Positions 24,857 through 29,509 of a stretch of DNA of 29,509 nucleotides are shown one piece after another. Both the position numbers and the translations under genes were made by a program. This DNA comes from Fidelibacterota bacterium. Lineage in GTDB: Bacteria; Fidelibacterota; UBA8477. The stretch covers positions 1 to 29,509 of the forward strand of contig JAIPJR010000035.1 of NCBI GenBank assembly GCA_021734045.1. The letters run 5' to 3'. Each line of letters begins with the position of its first letter. Positions within the stretch are counted from its first letter, which is position 1. The notes beneath the pieces were generated by a model. The model saw only the letters and a program-made list of their open reading frames with translations, had not been told where the DNA came from and did not search any database.

Positions 24857-25513
24857 TTACAGGCGATGACGGGTGATTTCACCACCCACCATGTAAATCA
24901 CATCTTCTGCGATATTAGTGGCGTGGTCTGCAATGCGTTCCAGGTAGCGGGAGATACCCAGAAGCTGGATATAGGGTCCGGTGTGTGCTGGATCAGTAGC
25001 GATTTTTTCCTCCGCATAGCGATACATCTTCCGATTCAAATCATCTACCGCTGAATCAGCCTTGCAAACCTCATGAGCAATGGCCTCATCCATCTCCACC
25101 AGCGCATCCAGACTCCGTTTAACCATTAAAAGAGAGCGACGGGCCAGCTCTGGGATATCACCGGGGATAGTAATTCGCTGAGACTCGGGAACAAGGGCCT
25201 GCACCCGCTCGGCGATGTTGGTGGCCAGATCACCGATGCGCTCCAAATCGTTGTTGATTTTCAACACCGATACAATGAAGCGTAAGTCAATGGCAACCGG
25301 TTGATGCAGAGCTAATATCTTCAAGCAATCCTCTTCAACTTCAACTTCCAATGCATCAATCTCACGGTCACCATCCAGCACTGCCTGAGCCATTTCCTCG
25401 TCGAATTCACTCAACGCTTTCATGGCCGCCTGCAGACTCTCTTCAACCCGTGCGCCCACGTGGAGTATCTTTTTCTTCAATTTCTCAATTTCACGCCGCA
25501 GATGTCTGGTCAT
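24857..25513 (-). CDS. phoU: Phosphate transport regulator PhoU
   Basis: Cytoplasmic regulator of the PstSCAB transporter and, where present, of the PhoR kinase. The 218-residue form from the ATG at 25513 has two three-helix repeats with the metal-binding signatures ERIGDLATNIAE (91-102) and ERIADHATNIAE (192-203). GGAAGG lies about eight bases before this ATG; the longer open frame from 25621 overlaps pstB and adds 36 residues without PhoU character, so it is rejected. Last gene of the pst operon. No phoB or phoR is in the window, so what it reports to here is unknown. Confidence 0.95.
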   Translation of the reverse strand: MTRHLRREIEKLKKKILHVGARVEESLQAAMKALSEFDEEMAQAVLDGDREIDALEVEVEEDCLKILALHQPVAIDLRFIVSVLKINNDLERIGDLATNIAERVQALVPESQRITIPGDIPELARRSLLMVKRSLDALVEMDEAIAHEVCKADSAVDDLNRKMYRYAEEKIATDPAHTGPYIQLLGISRYLERIADHATNIAEDVIYMVGGEITRHRL

Positions 25514-25538
25514 ATTTCCATCCTTCCCAGTAATTTCT

Positions 25539-26306
25539 CTAACCGAACCGCCCGGTAATATAATCTTCTGTTTGTTGATTCCCGGGTTTGGTGAACAAGG
25601 TCTGTGTCTCCCCAAATTCAATCAGGTGGCCTTCATAGAAAAATGCGGTGTAATCACTCACCCGGGCGGCTTGTTGCATATTGTGGGTGACGATAACAAT
25701 GGTGTAATTCTCGCGTAATTCACCGATTAAATCCTCAATCCGGGCGGTGGATTTGGGATCCAGGGCTGAAGCCGGCTCATCCATGAGTAGAATTTCAGGT
25801 TCCACTGCCAAGGCCCGGGCGATGCAGAGCCGTTGCTGTTGACCACCAGAAAGTTCCATTGCACTCTTCTCAAGCCGGTCTTTCACCTCTTCCCACAATC
25901 CAGCACCCTGCAGACTTTTTTCCACCAGTTCATCCAATGTCTGGCGATCCCGAACACCGTGGATTTTCGGACCGTACACCACATTTTCATACAGCGATTT
26001 TGGGAAGGGGTTGGATTTTTGGAACACCATCCCCACCCGACGCCGCAAGTCGGCCAAATCCACACCACTGGCATAAATATCCTGGTCATCAATCCGAATC
26101 GTGCCCTCTGTTCTGGCATTCAGAATGATGTCATTCATCCGGTTCAGGCTGCGGAGGAAGGTAGATTTTCCACAACCCGATGGTCCAATTAGCGCGGTGA
26201 CCTGGTTTTTTGGAATGACCATATCAATACCAAACAGCGCCTGGGTTGTATCGTAATAAACATTCAGGTCACGGGTTTCGATTTTTGTGGGTAGGTTGGT
26301 TACCAT
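25539..26306 (-). CDS. pstB: Phosphate ABC transporter ATP-binding protein PstB
   Basis: ATPase of the high-affinity phosphate importer. Walker [10 protein letters not shown] at residues 41-49 (K47), the ABC signature [16 protein letters not shown], Walker [14 protein letters not shown] and the switch histidine in [10 protein letters not shown] are all intact. The [11 protein letters not shown] segment after Walker A is typical of PstB rather than other ABC ATPases. Length 255 is usual. Its start overlaps the end of pstA by seven bases and 25 bp separate it from phoU. Confidence 0.97.
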   Translation of the reverse strand: MVTNLPTKIETRDLNVYYDTTQALFGIDMVIPKNQVTALIGPSGCGKSTFLRSLNRMNDIILNARTEGTIRIDDQDIYASGVDLADLRRRVGMVFQKSNPFPKSLYENVVYGPKIHGVRDRQTLDELVEKSLQGAGLWEEVKDRLEKSAMELSGGQQQRLCIARALAVEPEILLMDEPASALDPKSTARIEDLIGELRENYTIVIVTHNMQQAARVSDYTAFFYEGHLIEFGETQTLFTKPGNQQTEDYITGRFG

Positions 26307-27172
26307 TTGTATTTCTTTCTAAATCGCATGCGTAACATGATGGCCACCAAATTAAACGCCGTCACCAGCACCAGGAGTACCAGTGCGGTGCCGTATTGGA
26401 GAGGCAGTACTTTGGTCGTATCCGGGTGTTGAGTGGCCAGAATATAGAGATGATAGGGGAGTGCCATTACCTGGTCAAAGACGGAACTAGGCAAAATCGG
26501 CAGGTAAAATGCCGCCACCGTAAGGAGAATGGGCGCTGTTTCGCCGGCCGCCCGACCGATTCCCAAAATGGAGCCGGTGAACATGCCGGGTAGGGCGTAG
26601 GGCAGGACATTTCTGGAAATGGTCTGCCAGCGGGTGGCGCCCAGCGCCAGAGAGCCTTCCCGCAGCGCTCTTGGGACCGCACGTAACGCCTCTTCACTGG
26701 AGACAATGATGGTTGGCAAAATCATAAAGGCCAGCGTCAAACTCCCTGCAAGTATTGATGTACCAAAATTGAAAAAAAGCACGAATAACCCCAAGCCGAA
26801 CAAGCCAAAAACAATAGAAGGAACGCCAGCCAATGTCACAATGGCCAGCCGAATCATACGGGTAAACCGCCCCTGGGAGGCGTATTCACTGAGATAAATG
26901 GCGCTGGCCATTCCCAGTGGAAGCGCGACAATAATCGCACCGGCAGTAAGGTAAACCGTGCCCATAATAGCTGGCAGAATGCCGCCTTCCGTACCACCTT
27001 TCCGGGGGTAATCGGTGAGAAATTCCCAGCTGATACTTCCCACACCTTTCACCACGATATCAAATAGGATGTAACCCACGGCCACCACCACCGAATAGGC
27101 AATGAAACGCATACACCAACGGATGATCGTATCCCATGGGAGGCGTTGCTTTGATTGGTTCGTAAGTCGCAT
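26300..27172 (-). CDS. pstA: Phosphate ABC transporter permease PstA
   Basis: One of the two inner-membrane channel subunits. The 290-residue protein has six predicted helices and the EAA-type loop [21 protein letters not shown], followed by [14 protein letters not shown], characteristic for PstA. The N-terminus is cytoplasmic and basic. It lies five bases after pstC and overlaps pstB by seven, so the three genes are co-translated. Confidence 0.96.
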   Translation of the reverse strand: MRLTNQSKQRLPWDTIIRWCMRFIAYSVVVAVGYILFDIVVKGVGSISWEFLTDYPRKGGTEGGILPAIMGTVYLTAGAIIVALPLGMASAIYLSEYASQGRFTRMIRLAIVTLAGVPSIVFGLFGLGLFVLFFNFGTSILAGSLTLAFMILPTIIVSSEEALRAVPRALREGSLALGATRWQTISRNVLPYALPGMFTGSILGIGRAAGETAPILLTVAAFYLPILPSSVFDQVMALPYHLYILATQHPDTTKVLPLQYGTALVLLVLVTAFNLVAIMLRMRFRKKYKW

Positions 27173-27177
27173 TTAGG

Positions 27178-28071
27178 TCATGACACCATTTGATATTTTC
27201 GTAGTACCCGCTGGGCTATGAGATTTAGCCCGAATGTCACCAGCAGGAGCACAATTCCCACCCAGAAGAGAGCGGCATAATGGTCGCTGCCGAAGGCTAC
27301 TTCGCCCATTTCAGCAGCAATCGTCGCGGTCATGGTACGCACTGAGTCCAGCGGATTCAGCGTCACCATAGCGGCATTGCCTGTCACCATGAGCACCACC
27401 ATGGTCTCACCAATCACCCGTCCCATGCCCAGCATGATCGCGGCAATGATACCCGGTAATCCGGCTGGCACAATCACCCGCCAAATGGTCTGAATCTTAC
27501 TGGCACCCAGCGCCAGGGAGGCCTCTTTGTAGGACAAGGGGACATTCCGCAGTGCATCTTCGGAGATTGAAATGACCGTTGGAATCGCCATTAGTGCCAG
27601 GAGTAACGCACCGGTGAGGGCATTTAACCCGGTGGGTAGTCCGAAGAGCGATTTAATAAATGGACCCAGCACCACCAGCCCGAAAAAGCCGATGATTACC
27701 GAGGGAATGCCAGCCAAAAGCTCGATGAAGGGCTTGAGAATCTCTCGTTCCGATTTTGATGCGATCTCCGACAGGTAAATGGCACTCACCACACCGAAGG
27801 GAATCATAAAAAGCGTAGCTAAAAGTGTCACCACCACCGAACCGGTAATCAATGGTAATAAACCAAACCGCTGGTCCTGAAAAGAAACGGGAATCCAGCG
27901 GGAGTCCCAAAGGGCGGATAAGCCGGGTTCGGAAATGAGCGACGCCGCCTCCTTGCCGAGGAAGAGAAAAATAAGCACCACCACCAGAATACTGGTGGAA
28001 GCCGCCCCCAGCAGGAGCGTGCGCACGGCTTTATCCTGTAGGAGTTTGCGTTTTACGGAATCGAATCTCAT
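27178..28071 (-). CDS. pstC: Phosphate ABC transporter permease PstC
   Basis: Second channel subunit, paired with PstA. The EAA loop reads KEASLALGASKIQTIWRVIVP and is followed by LGMGRVIGETMVVLMVTGN, as in PstC. Six predicted helices in 297 residues; the first (about 18-38) is preceded by a basic N-terminus, and a short periplasmic region (SALWDSRWIPVSFQDQRFGL) precedes the second, which is a PstC feature. It lies about 30 bp after pstS. Confidence 0.96.
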   Translation of the reverse strand: MRFDSVKRKLLQDKAVRTLLLGAASTSILVVVLIFLFLGKEAASLISEPGLSALWDSRWIPVSFQDQRFGLLPLITGSVVVTLLATLFMIPFGVVSAIYLSEIASKSEREILKPFIELLAGIPSVIIGFFGLVVLGPFIKSLFGLPTGLNALTGALLLALMAIPTVISISEDALRNVPLSYKEASLALGASKIQTIWRVIVPAGLPGIIAAIMLGMGRVIGETMVVLMVTGNAAMVTLNPLDSVRTMTATIAAEMGEVAFGSDHYAALFWVGIVLLLVTFGLNLIAQRVLRKYQMVS

Positions 28072-28100
28072 GCGGGTGAATTTTTAACAGCTAATCAGGA

Positions 28101-28967
28101 TTATTTTACCGGGACATAGCCTGTTTCAGAGACGATCTGCTGTCCTTGCGGCGTTAAAATAAAATCCAGAAAAGCCTTGGTGAGGCCAACCGGTTCACCG
28201 TTTGTATAAATGTACAGCTCACGGGAGATGGGGTAGTTTCCGGAGACGATTTCAGCCTCGCTGGCTACGACGGCCGGGGAATTGGCATCAGCTTTCACAC
28301 CCAGCACTTTAATGGCGTCGCCGGCATCATGTACATAGCCCAAGCCCACATAGCCAATGGCCTGCTCATCCTGACTCACCGACTGAACAATTGCTGCCGT
28401 GGAGGGCATGAGATTGGCGGTGGGTGCGTAGTCTTTTTTATTCAGGACAAATTCCTGGAAAAAGACATAGGTACCGGAACTGGATTCCCGGGAATTTACC
28501 ACGATGCTCTGATCTTTACCACCCACCTGGCGCCAGTTTGAAATCGCACCGGTGTAGATTTTCCCAATCTGCTCAAGCGTGAGTTCATTGACTGGATTAG
28601 CGGGATTCACAATCACTGCGATTCCGTCCCGGGCGACAGCGTGTTCCACCGGATTCTGACCCTTTTGCTTGGCCAGGGTAATTTCCTTAGGCTTGATATT
28701 CCGGCTGGCGATACACACATCGGTGGTGCCGTTAATCAATGCCGCAATGCCGGTACCGGAGCCACCACCGGTGACGGAAATTTCGTACTCTGGAAATTTT
28801 TTCATAAAAACTTCCGCCCAATTGCTGGCCAGATGGACCATGGTATCCGAACCCTTCACGGTGATGTAGCGCTGGGTGGCGGCGGATTCATTCGATTTTT
28901 TGCTGCAACCCAGAAAAATCAACCCACTCAGGGCGAACAGGGTGGTGAGTTTAAGCAAATTTTTCAT
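28101..28967 (-). CDS. pstS: Phosphate-binding protein PstS (predicted lipoprotein)
   Basis: Periplasmic phosphate receptor that feeds the PstCA channel. From the ATG at 28967 it has 288 residues: hydrophobic signal MKNLLKLTTLFALSGLIFLGC with a plausible lipidation cysteine at 21, then KGSDTMVHLASNWAEVF, SVTGGGSGTGIAALINGTTDV and NSRESSSGTYVFFQEF, the phosphate-contact segments of PstS. The start is chosen because GAGGAGA lies six bases upstream; the longer frame from 29003 adds a basic 12-residue extension with no ribosome-binding site. The lipobox (IFLGC) is not ideal, so periplasmic release cannot be excluded. First gene of the pst operon. Confidence 0.95.
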   Translation of the reverse strand: MKNLLKLTTLFALSGLIFLGCSKKSNESAATQRYITVKGSDTMVHLASNWAEVFMKKFPEYEISVTGGGSGTGIAALINGTTDVCIASRNIKPKEITLAKQKGQNPVEHAVARDGIAVIVNPANPVNELTLEQIGKIYTGAISNWRQVGGKDQSIVVNSRESSSGTYVFFQEFVLNKKDYAPTANLMPSTAAIVQSVSQDEQAIGYVGLGYVHDAGDAIKVLGVKADANSPAVVASEAEIVSGNYPISRELYIYTNGEPVGLTKAFLDFILTPQGQQIVSETGYVPVK

Positions 28968-28973
28968 CAGGCG

Positions 28974-28980
28974 TCTCCTC
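28974..28980 (-). promoter_or_regulatory. Ribosome-binding site of pstS
   Basis: On the minus strand GAGGAGA lies six bases before the ATG at 28967. It decides the start of pstS against the upstream in-frame ATG at 29003. Confidence 0.75.
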
Positions 28981-29251
28981 ATGCTCGTGGTTTTTCTTTT
29001 CATTTCATTGCCCGGGGGATACAGTCGGAAGGTTAGAATTCGATGAGGATTGTGTTAGATGGATGTTGAGGAAGAAGAAAGAGGAAAGAGCGAAAATAGA
29101 ACCCGGATGACACGGGTTGAACGGATTGTCTCAGATATAAAATTGATGAATCAAATGGTAGGGACCGCTCGGAGATTGGTCCGGAATACTGGTCCCGCCG
29201 GTAGCCGGGGCTGCTCTGGGAAGTTCATTGGGGACAGAAAAACGCCGACAA

Positions 29252-29310
29252 AATCCCCTCTGGAGAGGGGTGGTCCGGCAGAACACATGTGGAGCCGGAC
29301 CGGGGTGTGT
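29252..29310. repeat. Compound palindromic element
   Basis: CCCCTCT-GG-AGAGGGG (29255-29270) is followed by GTCCGGC (29273-29279) paired with GCCGGAC (29294-29300), which encloses the palindrome CACATGTG, then by GGGGTGTGTGGG. Two adjacent GC-rich hairpins of this kind are typical of small interspersed repeats in many genomes. The distal T-run (GTGTTTTT, 29313-29320) could make the plus strand a terminator. Confidence 0.5.
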
Positions 29311-29380
29311 GGGTGTTTTTAAAGTAAAAAGAGGAAAGAAGAAAGGGGGAAAGCCTGCCGGGTGAGATGCTGAGCAATCA

Positions 29381-29451
29381 GGACATGGGTAACACTTATG
29401 TACCGAAACATAGGTAACAGTTTTCCAGTATTCCAAGTTACACTTTTCCAT
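29381..29451. mobile_element. Possible end of an insertion sequence (direct repeats), mostly outside the window
   Basis: ACATGGGTAACA (29383-29394) and ACATAGGTAACA (29408-29419) are direct repeats with one mismatch, 25 bases apart. They overlap a second repeat pair, GTAACAGTTTTCCA and GTTACACTTTTCCA (about 29414-29427 and 29437-29450). Repeated GGTAACA words at an element end are familiar from DDE integrase-type insertion sequences, where they bind transposase. No transposase is visible before the window ends, so this is inference. Confidence 0.4.
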
Positions 29452-29509
29452 TTTCACAGCTCACTCCGCCGGTGAAAAAGATACAGTCTCAAGGTTGATA
29501 CTTCCCAAC

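Larger units (their letters stand above)
29004..29509. other. Gene-free region upstream of pstS
   Basis: Short open frames here have no family features or ribosome-binding sites. On the minus strand this is the pstS upstream region, but I see no Pho-box-like repeated TGTCA elements and no clear promoter. Purine-rich tracts lie at about 29068-29098 and 29322-29352. An inverted repeat GGGACC (29161-29166) / GGTCCC (29191-29196) and a pair of stronger hairpins (29255-29300) follow, then insertion-sequence-like repeats near the edge. Confidence 0.6.

Noticed and set aside
29059-29457. Short open frames in both directions upstream of pstS
   Set aside because: They run through palindromes and purine-rich tracts, show no conserved motifs and lack ribosome-binding sites.

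Overview
The window is an ordinary chromosomal stretch of a Gram-negative bacterium: it encodes an outer-membrane secretin, predicted lipoproteins and periplasmic wall enzymes. The DUF4900-type pilus protein, the lack of an encoded CCA on the tRNA, and the interspersed palindromes make me lean towards the FCB assemblage (Calditrichota / Marinimicrobia-like lineages). That is a pattern-based impression, not a demonstrated placement.

Left part (1-7088, all minus strand): a leucyl aminopeptidase cut by the left edge, preceded in the direction of transcription by a compact run of four genes. In transcription order these are a secreted 637-residue protein of unknown function, a secreted N-acetylmuramoyl-L-alanine amidase with several beta-rich domains, a cation diffusion facilitator, and a class I methyltransferase. 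Spacings are 22 bp or overlaps. Divergent from this run is a tRNA-Ala(CGC) with a good promoter and a strong intrinsic terminator. About 500 bp without genes follows; it holds a corrupted partial copy of the same tRNA and a cluster of small palindromes. A proline iminopeptidase (minus) closes this part.

Centre (9209-24771, all plus strand): a nearly complete type IV pilus locus on one strand. Order: major pilin, retraction ATPase PilT, two minor prepilins, a PilX-like DUF4900-type protein, PilM, PilN, PilO, a PilP/GspC-like protein, secretin PilQ, a 959-residue Ig-like repeat lipoprotein, extension ATPase PilB, platform protein PilC and prepilin peptidase PilD. The cytoplasmic motors, inner-membrane alignment complex, outer-membrane pore, pilin set and processing enzyme are all present, so the locus could in principle build and retract a pilus alone. 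Pilus-specific regulators and a PilY1 adhesin are not seen. The Ig-like lipoprotein and the DUF4900-type protein are the least conventional members and the best candidates for new biology.

Right part (24857-28967, minus strand): the high-affinity phosphate uptake operon pstS-pstC-pstA-pstB-phoU, convergent with the pilus locus. Upstream of pstS about 540 bp carries no credible gene. It contains strong palindromes and, near the right edge, short direct repeats that look like the end of an insertion sequence lying mostly outside the window.

I found no CRISPR array, phage module or recognisable defence system. The window is mostly well-known machinery with a few unusual parts.
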